A stretch of 64,000 nucleotides of DNA from Anaerocolumna sp. (GCA_029239975.1 JARBTX010000009.1:1-64000); one strand, 5' to 3'; positions 27,164 to 37,507 are shown, counted from the stretch's first letter. Notes: generated from the sequence alone by a model not told the origin. Translations and numbers: made by a program.

Positions 27164-27290
27164 TAAGTAGCACTAGAATTTGTTCCCTAATTAACTAATT
27201 AGTTAGTTAATAAAATCAAAAGACATAAATAGGTTTACAATTAATCTTAATTTATTTATTAGGTTTAGTACACCTTAATATAAATAAAAA

Positions 27291-27340
27291 AATTCCTATC
27301 AAAAACGCAATAGCACTAACTTGCATTCTTGATAGGAATT
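27291..27340 (-). terminator. Terminator of glutaredoxin-like gene
   Basis: AATTCCTATCAA and TTGATAGGAATT pair perfectly; on the minus strand TTTTTTATTTAT follows. A separate AT-rich palindrome just after argS (around 27190-27212) may terminate argS. Confidence 0.75.
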
Positions 27341-27354
27341 TATAAGTATTATGA

Positions 27355-27672
27355 TTAGCAATTACCTTTACCATCAATCGAGCAAGCATTTACAACTGGC
27401 TCTCTATCTGTTTCATCAACTTCCATAAAATCTGTTAAATCAAAAGTTTTTGTTCCATCTTCTAGAATAAAAAATGGAATACCAATTCTACCACCTTCTA
27501 TAACTGGTTCAAATACTTTATCGTGATCACGGTATGATAAAAATTCTTTTAATATTGTTGTACTTTCCGTAATATTTCTATAGTCTAATTCTATATCTAG
27601 ATTATTTTTCATAAGTTCTTTTGCTTCAACACAATCTGGACATATCTCAGCACCATACATAATAACTTTCAT
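27355..27672 (-). CDS. Glutaredoxin-related protein
   Basis: 105 aa, thioredoxin fold. The CPDC active site is in GAEICPDCVEAKEL (~11-15), and the cis-Pro loop is GRIGIPFFILEDG (~68-75). The C-terminus adds ACSIDGKGNC with two Cys. Probably a thiol-disulphide oxidoreductase of the 'glutaredoxin-related' clostridial type. SD AAGGAG precedes the ATG. Monocistronic. Confidence 0.85.
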   Translation of the reverse strand: MKVIMYGAEICPDCVEAKELMKNNLDIELDYRNITESTTILKEFLSYRDHDKVFEPVIEGGRIGIPFFILEDGTKTFDLTDFMEVDETDREPVVNACSIDGKGNC

Positions 27673-27760
27673 AAGTGTCTCCTTCTTTCCGTCTAAGTAT
27701 TGTATCTATTTATTAGATATAGAGATTATAACCTATATTCATAGAAAATGCTATGTATAA

Positions 27761-28711
27761 TTAATGCTCTACAAGATATTGCTCTAATTCATTATTACTT
27801 TCCATTAAAACATCAAATGCTTTTGCTTTTACATCATCTATTTTTTTTACCCATTCTTTTTCATTATCCATATACTCACATTCAAATATTTTACTAGACA
27901 ATGTATTTATAATTCGATATGCAGCTACAGAATGACTATTGTCTGGATTACTATTATCAGCTTCCATAAGTATATACTTTATTTTTTCTGCGTCAGGCCA
28001 GTATATTAATTCTACCAATTTAGCCCGGTATTCCAATTGGGTTGATGATATATCTTTATACTTATTTTTATCATAGGCATGTTGCGCTTCATGCTTTAAA
28101 AAAGAGATTTGAAATACATTTTCCTCCTTATTATCATATGAGCTTTTTACACAGTACAACATTCCATTGTCATCTGCCCAACCACCAACTCCAGAATTTC
28201 CAAAGGATAAAAAATCCAACCAGCTTCTTGATATAAAACCATCCATCATAACGATAGTATATGGTTGTATACCTGTTGGTAACTCTACATCATAAGTTAC
28301 CTTTGTTGAGCTTTTCCATATATATGGACCAAAAAAGCCTTGCGTACTTCCGCCTAAGAATTCATATCCTTCTGCATTTACAATCTTAGCAATCTCATCT
28401 TCAATTGTTTCATCTTTTTGTAACTCAGGGTTTGAACCACAATGTACCCATAACTCATTAAAAAGCTGATATTCTGCTTCCTTATCAGAAACTTCATTCC
28501 AAAATATATTTCTATAATATTTCTGATATATATTATCAATTAAACCTAATACTTCATTGTCTGTTCTTGGATAATATTCACCATTTTCAAAAATATTAAT
28601 ATAACCTTCAAGCCACTCTTTCTTTTCAGGACAACTTTTAAGATAATTCATTGCTTCACGTAATTGTCCTTTTAATAAGTATGAACCAAATTCTTTTTTA
28701 TCATAATTCAT
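27761..28711 (-). CDS. Putative zinc metallopeptidase-like protein
   Basis: 316 aa, no signal peptide. FLKHEAQHAYDKN (~207-219) is an HExxH zinc motif, and LEYRAKLVELIYWP (~229-242) could give the downstream Glu ligand of a gluzincin. Upstream residues (GGSTQGFFGPYIW, GGWADDNGMLYC) look like a substrate cleft but belong to no family I recognise. A cytoplasmic metallopeptidase is the best reading. SD AAGGAG precedes the ATG. Confidence 0.6.
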   Translation of the reverse strand: MNYDKKEFGSYLLKGQLREAMNYLKSCPEKKEWLEGYINIFENGEYYPRTDNEVLGLIDNIYQKYYRNIFWNEVSDKEAEYQLFNELWVHCGSNPELQKDETIEDEIAKIVNAEGYEFLGGSTQGFFGPYIWKSSTKVTYDVELPTGIQPYTIVMMDGFISRSWLDFLSFGNSGVGGWADDNGMLYCVKSSYDNKEENVFQISFLKHEAQHAYDKNKYKDISSTQLEYRAKLVELIYWPDAEKIKYILMEADNSNPDNSHSVAAYRIINTLSSKIFECEYMDNEKEWVKKIDDVKAKAFDVLMESNNELEQYLVEH

Positions 28712-28801
28712 AATGAATTTCTCCTTTTTTACTTAAGTAACAGATGAATATTATACTCAATTTATTGTCTAATTTAGTTTTAATACTTTATACCTATTTC
28801 A

Positions 28802-29590
28802 TTACTCAAAAAACTTCAGTACACTACCATCAATAGTAGTAATACAACAAGACTTAGTACCCCATGGTTCCGTTACAACTTCCGTAATTTGGTTCCAACC
28901 ATTCTTTTTTACATATTGATATAACTGTTCGACACCTTGTACTAACATAAATCCAACCATTATTTGCTGTGGTTCCCCACGAAACATATGAATTCCTGTA
29001 AAGGGAGCAATATGGAGTGCTTCAATCTCTATTGGAATATTATTAACACAACCATAATCACCATTACCATTTTCGTCTCTCGCTTCAATTTGGCCATACC
29101 AGCCAAGTATCTCAGTAAACCACTTTAATGTCTTATCCATATCCAACGTATAATATACTGCTCCTGTTTCCTTTACTACATAACCTCTTTCACTAAAATC
29201 GCTCATAAATGCTTTTCCTCCTGATAGATTTGATTTTACAATTATTCGCGAGAATGCATTTAAATTGGAATGATTTTTTCTAGCATCCGATGGCGTTATA
29301 CCATGAAATCTAGTAAATGCCCTTGTAAAGCTCTCATTCGTTTCATAACCATACTTAACCGCTATATCCAAGATATTAATGTCTGTGTCTACTACATCAT
29401 ACCCAGATAATGTCATTCTTCGATTTCTAATATATTCACTAACCGTACAATCGCAAAGCATGGTAAATACTTTTTGAAAGTAGAACTGAGACGAAAAAAC
29501 CCTTTTCGCAAGGAAATCAATTGTTAAATCATCTTGAATATGGTTTTCAATATAATCAATGGTTTCTTGAATGCTTTTTACCCAATTCAC
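28802..29590 (-). CDS. AraC-family regulator fused to a glyoxalase/VOC-like domain
   Basis: 262 aa, GTG start with AAGGAGGTGA upstream. Residues ~8-105 are the two AraC HTH units (IDFLAKRVFSSQFYFQKVF and ILDIAVKYGYETNESFTRAF, then the FHGITPSDARK tail). Residues ~130-262 form a VOC fold: GAVYYTLDMDKTLKWFTEILGW, with the EALHIAPFTGIHMF and late GSVLKFFE strands. In this fusion the VOC part probably senses a small molecule or binds a drug, as in some antibiotic-sequestering regulators. No target gene is obvious. Confidence 0.8.
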   Translation of the reverse strand: MNWVKSIQETIDYIENHIQDDLTIDFLAKRVFSSQFYFQKVFTMLCDCTVSEYIRNRRMTLSGYDVVDTDINILDIAVKYGYETNESFTRAFTRFHGITPSDARKNHSNLNAFSRIIVKSNLSGGKAFMSDFSERGYVVKETGAVYYTLDMDKTLKWFTEILGWYGQIEARDENGNGDYGCVNNIPIEIEALHIAPFTGIHMFRGEPQQIMVGFMLVQGVEQLYQYVKKNGWNQITEVVTEPWGTKSCCITTIDGSVLKFFE

Positions 29591-29703
29591 ATTCTCACCT
29601 CCTTACAATCAAAATGATACCAGATACATTCCTTCGTTTCTTGATAAACCATGCACAGTTTTGTTCTATAACTATTAGAATTAATAAAAGATTTATTTAT
29701 TTA

Positions 29704-30428
29704 TTATTTATTTATCTCTTTTAAACATATATCCAAAGCTTCTTCTGATTTACATGTGGTATCAGGACGTGCACCAGAAACACCGTTACAAGACCCATCA
29801 CTATTTAAACCATAAAATAAATCAAATCGGAATATAAATCCACTATTTGGAGTAGCAAACAATGCAGGATCTCCATAACACTGGTCACCACCAGTTGCTT
29901 CACCAATTAACTTGAGGATAGCTGTGATTCAATCTTATTTGGTGATTCTCCCATTACAGGTACACTATCAGTGGGTGTAGCCAACTCAAAGATTCCTTTA
30001 TAAGGATTCATTGCTCCGTACATGGCCTTTGCACTCGGATTTTTAAATACTTTATCCCATGGTTTATAATCTATATAGATATCTTTTAAGTTTATAAATG
30101 CACCCGGGCTAAGATAACTAAGGTGTCCATATGAATTGCCTAAATCTTTAAGATACTGGCTAATTAAATTTAAAAACTCTATGGTATCGTGAGACGAAGT
30201 AACCTTATCCATATATTCATCTTGCAACGCTTTTCTATCGATTCCATCTGCTTCTAACTCAGCCCAATATGGATAAAGTTCATCCATTGTATTAATTATA
30301 TAATTAAAATCTTCTAATTTTTCTTCTTTTGTCATTGATGCTATGTCATCAACATAAGTGATTTTCTTGCATCCAGTGAGTGTCATAAGTAAGATTATAA
30401 AACTACATACAATTATTAATTTCTTCAT
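29704..30428 (-). pseudogene. S41-peptidase-like lipoprotein, internally deleted and frameshifted
   Basis: The N-terminal 173 codons encode a lipoprotein signal (lipobox MTLTGC, Cys ~20) and the helical N-terminal domain of S41/tricorn-like peptidases, ending at a stop at 29907. A different frame then continues LKLIGEATGGDQCYGDP and SGFIFRFDLFYGLNSDG down to a stop at 29704. That is the typical S41 C-terminal segment (GEATGG). The catalytic core with the nucleophilic Ser is missing, so a large internal deletion fused the ends out of frame near 29905-29925. Not expected to be functional. Confidence 0.8.
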
Positions 30429-30663
30429 TATAATCCCCTCTACCTATATTAATTACCCTGTTGCATCTTTGATTTATGGCTAAGTCCAAACTTTAAATTT
30501 AAAACTTAAAGTGGAAGTTTGAAACGCTTTATTATAAACCTTTGTTAATTACATTTGAATATGCATAATCTTAATTTCATCTGCACATTACCAATTACTT
30601 TATCTTCGAGTTGATATTTAATACTCTCCATATACACAAATAAATTATATAAATGCTGCTTAT

Positions 30664-31512
30664 CTATAGAATCATACTATCTTCCATATTAAAATGCATT
30701 CTTCCGTCTTTCGTAGAAACATACGGCTTCCGATTTTCTATATACTTGTAATCATCTAATTTTGATAAACAATTTCTCATAACATAAACGCCAAATGGTG
30801 TTGCATATTTGTCATGATCACTATTTAAAATATAAGATTTTCTTAGTAAGTTAGGTAAGGCAATCTTTTCTGTCTCAGTGGTACAATTGGTTGAATATCG
30901 CTCGATTTCTCTTTTTGAGATTCCAATCGGAAGCTCAGATAACGTCAACCAATAATAGAACAAAGTACCAGAATGTCTCTTTTTCGTATGCATATTAACT
31001 TTTATTCCATTTATGAGTTTCTCCATCCACTGAACTTCAAGTGGAAATGCAGTATTTAGAAATCTTAAAGTTACAATTGATAAATCAAAACACTCTCCAG
31101 TTGGACAAAATCTACCAAAACAAGTATTTTTTAATCTATCATAAGTCACTTTCAGCATATCTCCTACCATTTCATCTTCGCTACAGAATAGTGCTAATAG
31201 TCTGAGTATTTCTAATTCATAAGAATTTCCTGATAATAATTGTGTCTTTGGTGTGACAGTTGATACTGTTACTAACTTTTCTGCAGTATGATAGAAAATC
31301 GGATTCATGTTAGCAGATTTTTCATGATTTACTTGTTTTAACTTTGCTAAATCTGCATTGTTAATAAAGTTATTACAAATTAAGTTGATATCTGCATCTG
31401 TAAATTTACCGCCAGTAATGATATCCAAATTAGCTTTCATCATCATTTCATAAACAGACAATCCATGATACCCATTCCAAATACTTTTTAACATTTCAGT
31501 ATATGCACTCAT
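30664..31512 (-). CDS. Uncharacterised protein, 282 aa
   Basis: Chosen ATG has AGGAGA six bases upstream; a longer ORF adds six residues. Soluble, helical, no signal peptide. Segments such as LEILRLLALFCSEDEMVGDMLK and YDRLKNTCFGRFCPTGECFDLS, the latter with three Cys, and a terminal YVSTKDGRMHFNMED are distinctive but unassigned. The layout (repeated helices, C-rich middle) resembles DUF-type Lachnospiraceae proteins. Function unknown. Confidence 0.6.
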   Translation of the reverse strand: MSAYTEMLKSIWNGYHGLSVYEMMMKANLDIITGGKFTDADINLICNNFINNADLAKLKQVNHEKSANMNPIFYHTAEKLVTVSTVTPKTQLLSGNSYELEILRLLALFCSEDEMVGDMLKVTYDRLKNTCFGRFCPTGECFDLSIVTLRFLNTAFPLEVQWMEKLINGIKVNMHTKKRHSGTLFYYWLTLSELPIGISKREIERYSTNCTTETEKIALPNLLRKSYILNSDHDKYATPFGVYVMRNCLSKLDDYKYIENRKPYVSTKDGRMHFNMEDSMIL

Positions 31513-31712
31513 AATATTTCTCCTGTACAATTTATTTCATTTATTATGTTTAACGATGTACATAACACCTTATTTTACCATATTAGTACATTTAATTCTA
31601 CCATTTATTACCTATTCAAATTATCAGATGTCCATAAATTAATGTACGTAACTTTGTACATTTTTAGCTCGTCGAAACGTAATAGTAAAAGATTTGCTAC
31701 CACTATTATAAT

Positions 31713-31738
31713 AAAAGCGGACCATTCGGTCCGCTTTT
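31713..31738. terminator. Strong hairpin terminator
   Basis: AAAAGCGGACC / GGTCCGCTTTT, an 11-bp stem with an ATTC tetraloop. The A/T arms make it bidirectional. It terminates the alpha/beta hydrolase gene on the minus strand. Confidence 0.85.
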
Positions 31739-31777
31739 AACAATATAAATAAATAAATTCATCGTAAATATCTACGC

Positions 31778-32686
31778 TTAGATTATATTTAAAACATGAT
31801 ATTCCCTTCCTAATTTTTCTGGGAACTGATGGCGTAAATCCTGCTGCCAAGTAATATTTACCTTTACATCATTTTTCTTCATGTTATCATATAATTTTGC
31901 AGCCATCTCTTTGCAATCCAAGTCTAGTTCTCCACAATAAATGTTCACACCTATTTGTTTCTCTTTGCATCTATCAATGATTCGTTGTAGATTCTCATTG
32001 ATAAAAGGAATCCATGGTGATTGTAATAGTATCTCGTCACATGTTATATCTGTCAATGTAATAGCTCTTAATATCATATCGCAACCAGCAGAAAATCCTG
32101 CAAGGTATTTATGCTTATAATCATTCCACTGGATTTGACTGATACAATCATTTACTTGTTTGTAATCTACATCATCATAATTCCAACGAAATCTTTCAAA
32201 GGAATCTACTGTATGAGATTGTAGTGTCTCAATCTGAAGATCACTATGCTCTAACTGTTTCCATGTATTTTTCGATATTTCTGCTGTTTGTCCATTTCCA
32301 TGTAAACTAAGTAATATGTTATTCTTCTCTTTACTTTTCCATGTCCATGAAGTTTTTGATTGATTCAATGCTTCATTATATCGATTGTCCGAAATATTTT
32401 TAAGTCTTATAAATTCCTGATTCTCCATAATTGGAATTAAATCATCATCTTCTAATACTTCTGGTCGATACCAATATCCGTGCTCTTCTACTGAATTTCC
32501 CAGATGGCCAATTGCTGCTTCATAATCACCAGCACCGGATGCCAAACAACATAAAAAATACCATACTGCCTGATAGTCTCCTTTACCTAATGCATCTTGG
32601 TTATCCAACAGGTATTCATATGCCAGTTTATAACCTTGATTTTCCGCTATTTCTAAAGTCTTTTCTAATAAAATATCTTCGTTCAT
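31778..32686 (-). CDS. Alpha/beta hydrolase with N-terminal helical (TPR-like) region
   Basis: 302 aa from ATG 32686 (AAGGGG six bases upstream); an in-frame TTG one codon earlier is also possible. Residues ~1-95 resemble a tetratricopeptide unit (YQAVWYFLCCLASGAGDYEAAIGHL). The hydrolase core has LLSLHGNGQTAE, nucleophile elbow LAGFSAGCDM (Ser ~200), an acid in YCGELDLDC and a His in DLRHQFPE. The catalytic triad looks complete. An esterase/peptidase-like enzyme; the substrate is unknown. The gene ends 20 bases from the CPBP gene, same strand. Confidence 0.75.
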   Translation of the reverse strand: MNEDILLEKTLEIAENQGYKLAYEYLLDNQDALGKGDYQAVWYFLCCLASGAGDYEAAIGHLGNSVEEHGYWYRPEVLEDDDLIPIMENQEFIRLKNISDNRYNEALNQSKTSWTWKSKEKNNILLSLHGNGQTAEISKNTWKQLEHSDLQIETLQSHTVDSFERFRWNYDDVDYKQVNDCISQIQWNDYKHKYLAGFSAGCDMILRAITLTDITCDEILLQSPWIPFINENLQRIIDRCKEKQIGVNIYCGELDLDCKEMAAKLYDNMKKNDVKVNITWQQDLRHQFPEKLGREYHVLNII

Positions 32687-32706
32687 CAAATTCCCCTTTA
32701 TATCAT

Positions 32707-33444
32707 TTATACAAACATTGCATAACTAAAGTCCATAATAGTATGTGTAACTATAGGCGCAATGAGATTATTGCTTTTTCTATATATAAATACTAAATAA
32801 ATATGTATAACACAGGTTGTAATTAAGTGACTCATATCAGATAGAATAAAATCTACAAAAGACATATTGGCTTTTAACATTTGAAACGGGATGTGCATGA
32901 ATCCAAATAATAAACCAACGACTACCATCCCTAGCCATTTATTAATAATAAGTCCTTGAATCCTCGTTTGTAAGAATCCACGAAATGCTAATTCTTCTGA
33001 GAATGCAATACAGATAAAAAAGTATAAAAAAGTCCATAACAAATCAAAAAAATTAGGATTAATCTTCATACCACCACTAATTGGACCTATCATATTTAAA
33101 ATGGTAAATGGAATGGAACCTATTACTCCTATTAAAATTGAACGGATAGTGCTATTAGCATTTAACCCTATACTACTTATACTATGTTTTCTAATCTTTA
33201 AAATAATAAATATGGGTAATATTTCAATTATTACAAATGGAATATAAAATAAAAACCGAAAAAAAGGTTTGCTACTAAAATTACTCCCTAAGTTTTCATA
33301 TATCTGTGTTTTAAATAATAGTAATCCAAATAAGAAAATTGTTAGCATATAATAAAGAAAGTAAATAATGCTATAAATTCCATCCTTTTTCTTAATCTGT
33401 TGTTTTAGATTTGTATCAAAACTTACTTTAAAAAATCCATTCAA
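32707..33444 (-). CDS. CPBP-family intramembrane metalloprotease
   Basis: 245 aa, about eight membrane helices. The CPBP/Abi (CaaX protease-like) motifs are present: EELAFRG (~148-154, EExxxR) with FGFMHIPF (~184-191) supplying the FxxxH pair. SD AGGGGG lies a little far (about 12 bases) from the ATG. Immediately upstream of the alpha/beta hydrolase gene, so probably one transcript. Such proteases process membrane peptides or act in immunity functions; the partner is not identifiable. Confidence 0.85.
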   Translation of the reverse strand: MNGFFKVSFDTNLKQQIKKKDGIYSIIYFLYYMLTIFLFGLLLFKTQIYENLGSNFSSKPFFRFLFYIPFVIIEILPIFIILKIRKHSISSIGLNANSTIRSILIGVIGSIPFTILNMIGPISGGMKINPNFFDLLWTFLYFFICIAFSEELAFRGFLQTRIQGLIINKWLGMVVVGLLFGFMHIPFQMLKANMSFVDFILSDMSHLITTCVIHIYLVFIYRKSNNLIAPIVTHTIMDFSYAMFV

Positions 33445-33625
33445 AATATAGCCCCCTAATTATTTTATTCATTTTGATTATTTAATTTGTTACTTACATA
33501 GTAATGTATATGTTATAATGTGTCAATTTTAATTACAGTTAATATTTTAAGGTAAATCTATAAATGTCATACTCCCCTCCCCCTATGTTAATTATACAAA
33601 ATAGTATAAAAGGATAATATATATA

Positions 33626-33673
33626 AATGGATAGTAGCTAAGTGCAAGATACACACGTTATCTACTATCCATT
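33626..33673 (-). terminator. Terminator of GGDEF/HD-GYP copy 2
   Basis: AAATGGATAGTAG pairs with CTACTATCCATTT around a ~20-base loop just after the stop codon. It is homologous to the hairpin at 40524-40561 behind the paralogue, with shared flank ACAAAATAGTATAAA. Confidence 0.7.
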
Positions 33674-33677
33674 TTAT

Positions 33678-36600
33678 TTACAATACATTATGAACAAATA
33701 CATCAACTATATGAGGATCAAATTGAGTTCCTGCGTTATTAATTAGTTCTTCTATAGCTTCTTCTTTTGTTTTTGTTTTTTGGTATGACCTGTTTGCTGT
33801 CATTGCCTCATATGAATCAGCAACGGATATGATTCTTGCATACAACGGTATTTTTTCTCCTACTAATCCTTCTGGATATCCTTTACCGTCATATCTTTCA
33901 TGATGATAAAGTACCGCTTCCGCTAAAGAAGCATATTCATCAACCGACTTTAATATTTGATAACTTGTTTCCGTATGGCGCTTTATAATTTCAAACTCTT
34001 CATCGGTTAATTTCTCAGTTTTGTTTAGTAATATTGGCGATATCATTACTTTTCCAATGTCATGAAGAACTCCTGCTGTTTTTACTTCTTGAATAGATTT
34101 ATCATCCATTTGTAAAGCACGTGCAATATGTTCACAGTACCCAGACACTCTTTCCGTATGGATTTGTTCCTGATCATACTTTAGATTTATATTCTTTAAT
34201 ACTGTTTCAATTGTTTGACTTCTCATAAGCTTTCCATATTTAATCTTATCTTTATACATATTATTATCAGCTAATGTTAGAATTTCATCAATATCTTTAC
34301 CTTTATCTTCCTTGATAGCATAACCCACGGCCAAAGAAACAATAATTGAATCTATTTTCTTCTTTGATGCCATTTCACTAATTCTATTTTTTATACTACA
34401 TGCTTTCGCATTATTGGTATTAGGCATAAGAATTATAAATTCATCACCACCCATTCTACCGATAACATCATTCACAGTACATAGTTCTTTTAATAATTCA
34501 GTGACACAATATATTAACTGATCTCCCGCTTTATGACCAAAAGCATCATTCGTGAGTTTTAACCCATTTATGTCTACAATAAAGACAGCAAGTGGCATAT
34601 TCCTTTCTATATCTATTTTAGAAATTGCATCTTCAATATACCTTCTGTTATAGAGCCCTGTGGAATGATCATGGAAAGAAAGATATTCAATTTGTTCTAT
34701 TTTTTCTTTTTTTTCTGTAAAATCTCTAAATACAATTACTACTCCCTTAATATTGCCATCTTCATCTTTTATTGGTGCAGCACTATCTTCAATCGGAATT
34801 TCGTGACCATTTTTTGCAATTAGTATTGTATGATTGGCTAATTCATATATTTCACCAGTATCTAGAACTTTTTTAACAGGATTTTCACATTGTTCTCCAG
34901 AAAATTCATTCATTATGTTAAATATACATTCAAATGGTTGATTAATTGCATCTCTCTGTTTCCATCCAGTCATTTTTTCTGCAACGGAGTTCATAACTTT
35001 TATTTTACCGTTATTATCTGTTGAAATGACTGCATCTCCAACGGAAAGAAGTGTAGTTCGAAATTGCTCTTTTTCTGCATATAACAATTTCTCCATTTTT
35101 TTCTTTAAGGAATTATCAATAAATGTTACAACCCCACCTATAATTTCACCGTTCTTATATTGTGGGTAAGCATTGTATTCTACATCAAAGTAAGAACCAT
35201 CCTTTTTCCAAAAAATCTCACTCTCAACATGAATACCTTTCCCCAATTTTATGGAATTTAAAATATTACAATCATCAACTGGTGATAATTGTCCATTTAA
35301 GTAATGATGGTGTATTTTTATGTGTATATTCTCACCAACAATTTCATCTTGGGATTCATAATCTAATAATCGTATACCGCTTTGGTTGATAAATGTACAA
35401 AAACCATTTAGATCAATACCATATATGCCTTCTGCAGTTGAATCAAGTAGGATTTGTAATTCATTTTTTTTCTGCATTATTTCAATGTTTGTTTCTTCTA
35501 AAATTACTTTTTGCTTTCTTCTTTCGACATTACTCCATATTCCGGTCATAAAAGCAGAAATCTGTTGTATATCTGTTTCGCTATAATCAATATTTTTATT
35601 TGATAAACATACTATAGATACAATTTGGCTATCTATCATAATAGGAACTATAATCATCCTATGTAACTTAATACAATCTCTCGATTCTTCTGCCTGGTCA
35701 TATATAATATCTGTTTCATTATTAACGATAGATTTTTTATTCATAATTACTTTTTGCAAAATTTCTGTATTTTCAATAAAATTTTTTAAGTAATTTATAT
35801 CTTTTAAGCTATCTGTTATTCCATTAAGACAGGTTGCAGCAAGCGAAACTTCTTTCCTATCATAATTACAGAAATATATAATTCCGTATAAGCTTTCTGT
35901 TAACATCAATAATTGTTGTAATACATAGTTCATATGGTCATCTAAATTAAGAAAATCTCTATGAAAAACATCAACCATAATCGTATTTCTAAGAAGAATC
36001 TGTTCTACTTCACGAACATGTTTTATTTCATCCGTTATATCTTCGATGATTGCTCCGACACCATATTTATCATTTAGTAACTTTATAGGAAACTTATTTG
36101 TTTTATAAATTCGACCGTTCCAGTTTACTTCAGCTATACTATTATCATTCTTTTTTAAAACCGCTTCATCTGTTTGCCTTTTTTGAGTAGCAAAACTACC
36201 TTCGCTAATCTCATAATCATCTTTGCCAAGTATATCATTTGAATCTAAGTTATAGAATTTTTCTAAAGATTTATTAATAAATACATATTTAAAATTTTCA
36301 TCCTTTAAATAAATCAGACGATTATCAGCATTTATAAAATTAGTAATTAACTCGTTTGAATTACGAAGCATTTTTGTCAAATAAACTAACCTTTTATTTT
36401 TTTTAAAAAATAAGACTAAAAATATTAAAGTTATAAATAATGCTATTCCAATACTTATTATCAATATAGATGTAATTTTTTTATTTATTGTTTCTAACCT
36501 AACTCGGATCGTAACATCATGAATAATTGAAAATAGCATTTCTTTTGTACCTATTTTATATGGATAAGAATATACTTCTACATTACGGATTTCACCGGAA

Positions 36601-36941
36601 GCTAACTTATGTTTAAACTCAAAAAAATTGCGTTTTTGTTTTATAGCCAATTGCATCTCGTTCGCAATTTCTACACTACTTAGTACATTAAGATTTGCAA
36701 TATTCATTTTTGTTAATTCTTCCATTGAATATCCATAGAATTCTGCTGATGCTTGATTCGCATATACAATCTCACCAGTACTTGGATCAACTAAAAGCAT
36801 ACTAGAGCCATGATTATCAAATATATTATAAAAATTTGGTTCTATTGATTCAGCTTGTACATATCTGCTAGATGATAAGAAAATAAGTATACCAAGAATA
36901 CCTTTGATATAATTCCATTTCCTTATATATTTTTTTGTCAT
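33678..36941 (-). CDS. PAS-GAF-PAS-PAS-GGDEF-HD-GYP membrane protein (copy 2)
   Basis: 1087 aa. A signal/anchor helix (~11-30) is followed by an extracytoplasmic PAS (~35-150), a second membrane helix (~157-180), a cytoplasmic PAS (DDILGKDDYE), a GAF (~315-470) and two PAS units (~495-610 and ~625-735). Then comes GGDEF (GRMGGDEFIILMP) and HD-GYP (LHDIGK, then HHERYDGKGYPEGL). No RxxD I-site lies before GGDEF. Active sites for both c-di-GMP synthesis and hydrolysis look intact. Preceded by a Spo0E-like gene with matching order in copy 1 at 40.6-43.7 kb. Confidence 0.9.
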   Translation of the reverse strand: MTKKYIRKWNYIKGILGILIFLSSSRYVQAESIEPNFYNIFDNHGSSMLLVDPSTGEIVYANQASAEFYGYSMEELTKMNIANLNVLSSVEIANEMQLAIKQKRNFFEFKHKLASGEIRNVEVYSYPYKIGTKEMLFSIIHDVTIRVRLETINKKITSILIISIGIALFITLIFLVLFFKKNKRLVYLTKMLRNSNELITNFINADNRLIYLKDENFKYVFINKSLEKFYNLDSNDILGKDDYEISEGSFATQKRQTDEAVLKKNDNSIAEVNWNGRIYKTNKFPIKLLNDKYGVGAIIEDITDEIKHVREVEQILLRNTIMVDVFHRDFLNLDDHMNYVLQQLLMLTESLYGIIYFCNYDRKEVSLAATCLNGITDSLKDINYLKNFIENTEILQKVIMNKKSIVNNETDIIYDQAEESRDCIKLHRMIIVPIMIDSQIVSIVCLSNKNIDYSETDIQQISAFMTGIWSNVERRKQKVILEETNIEIMQKKNELQILLDSTAEGIYGIDLNGFCTFINQSGIRLLDYESQDEIVGENIHIKIHHHYLNGQLSPVDDCNILNSIKLGKGIHVESEIFWKKDGSYFDVEYNAYPQYKNGEIIGGVVTFIDNSLKKKMEKLLYAEKEQFRTTLLSVGDAVISTDNNGKIKVMNSVAEKMTGWKQRDAINQPFECIFNIMNEFSGEQCENPVKKVLDTGEIYELANHTILIAKNGHEIPIEDSAAPIKDEDGNIKGVVIVFRDFTEKKEKIEQIEYLSFHDHSTGLYNRRYIEDAISKIDIERNMPLAVFIVDINGLKLTNDAFGHKAGDQLIYCVTELLKELCTVNDVIGRMGGDEFIILMPNTNNAKACSIKNRISEMASKKKIDSIIVSLAVGYAIKEDKGKDIDEILTLADNNMYKDKIKYGKLMRSQTIETVLKNINLKYDQEQIHTERVSGYCEHIARALQMDDKSIQEVKTAGVLHDIGKVMISPILLNKTEKLTDEEFEIIKRHTETSYQILKSVDEYASLAEAVLYHHERYDGKGYPEGLVGEKIPLYARIISVADSYEAMTANRSYQKTKTKEEAIEELINNAGTQFDPHIVDVFVHNVL

Positions 36942-37139
36942 ATAACACTTCCTTATAAGTACTGATTTTCAATTATATTCACCTTTTTAGATCATATTAA
37001 ACTATTATTTTTACCAATATTAGTACATATTATTTAAACATCCTTAAGCATGATTAAATAAACCCATTTTGGTCTTGCTACATAGACTTCCATTCTATAC
37101 CTATTAATATTAGAATGTTACGCTAAATTTAGATCGAAA

Positions 37140-37334
37140 CTAACTTCTATTGTAAAATTTATCTTCATGGTATTCTACAATCAACACATCTAATATTCTA
37201 CTTATTTTTGCTACTTCTTCATGATTAATATTTCCATTATAAAAACTAATCGTGTTATTAAGCTCACGTTTCATCTGATCAATCTTTTGTAACATATTAT
37301 TTCGTGATTCAAAATCTGCAGTTATTTTTTGCAT
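37140..37334 (-). CDS. Spo0E-like aspartyl phosphatase (copy 2)
   Basis: 64 aa, two-helix Spo0E family. The signature SRILDVLIVEYH (~45-56) contains the S-x-x-x-D core whose Asp is needed to dephosphorylate Spo0A~P. AAGGAGG precedes the ATG. It lies between the response regulator gene (upstream in transcription) and the GGDEF/HD-GYP gene. Close paralogue at 43547-43735. It may tune sporulation phosphorelay output or the adjacent response regulator. Confidence 0.85.
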   Translation of the reverse strand: MQKITADFESRNNMLQKIDQMKRELNNTISFYNGNINHEEVAKISRILDVLIVEYHEDKFYNRS

Positions 37335-37479
37335 AGTTCTCCTCCTTCTACTTCTTCAACTGTTCATAAACTGATATATATTTAGGCCAAATGTATGTTA
37401 AGTGTGTTAATCATACTATATCTGAATGACTAAATAATGACAAATTCAGACAAATTACTACTAATTTCAGTTATAAATT

Positions 37480-37507
37480 AAAAAAGACCGCATAAGCAGT
37501 CTTTTTA
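37480..37507 (-). terminator. Terminator overlapping the response regulator stop
   Basis: On the minus strand, AAAAAGACTGC / GCGGTCTTTTTT forms a short stem with a T-run. Its first base pairs include the stop codon at 37505-37507. It separates the kinase/regulator pair from the Spo0E-like gene. Confidence 0.75.

Noticed and set aside
27186..27212. AT-rich palindrome after argS as a regulatory operator
   Set aside because: Position just past the stop and weak pairing fit a poor terminator or chance in AT-rich DNA; evidence too thin.
33541..33600. Promoter search in AT-rich gaps upstream of the CPBP gene
   Set aside because: Many TATAAT-like words occur by composition alone; without a matching -35 at the right distance none is reported.
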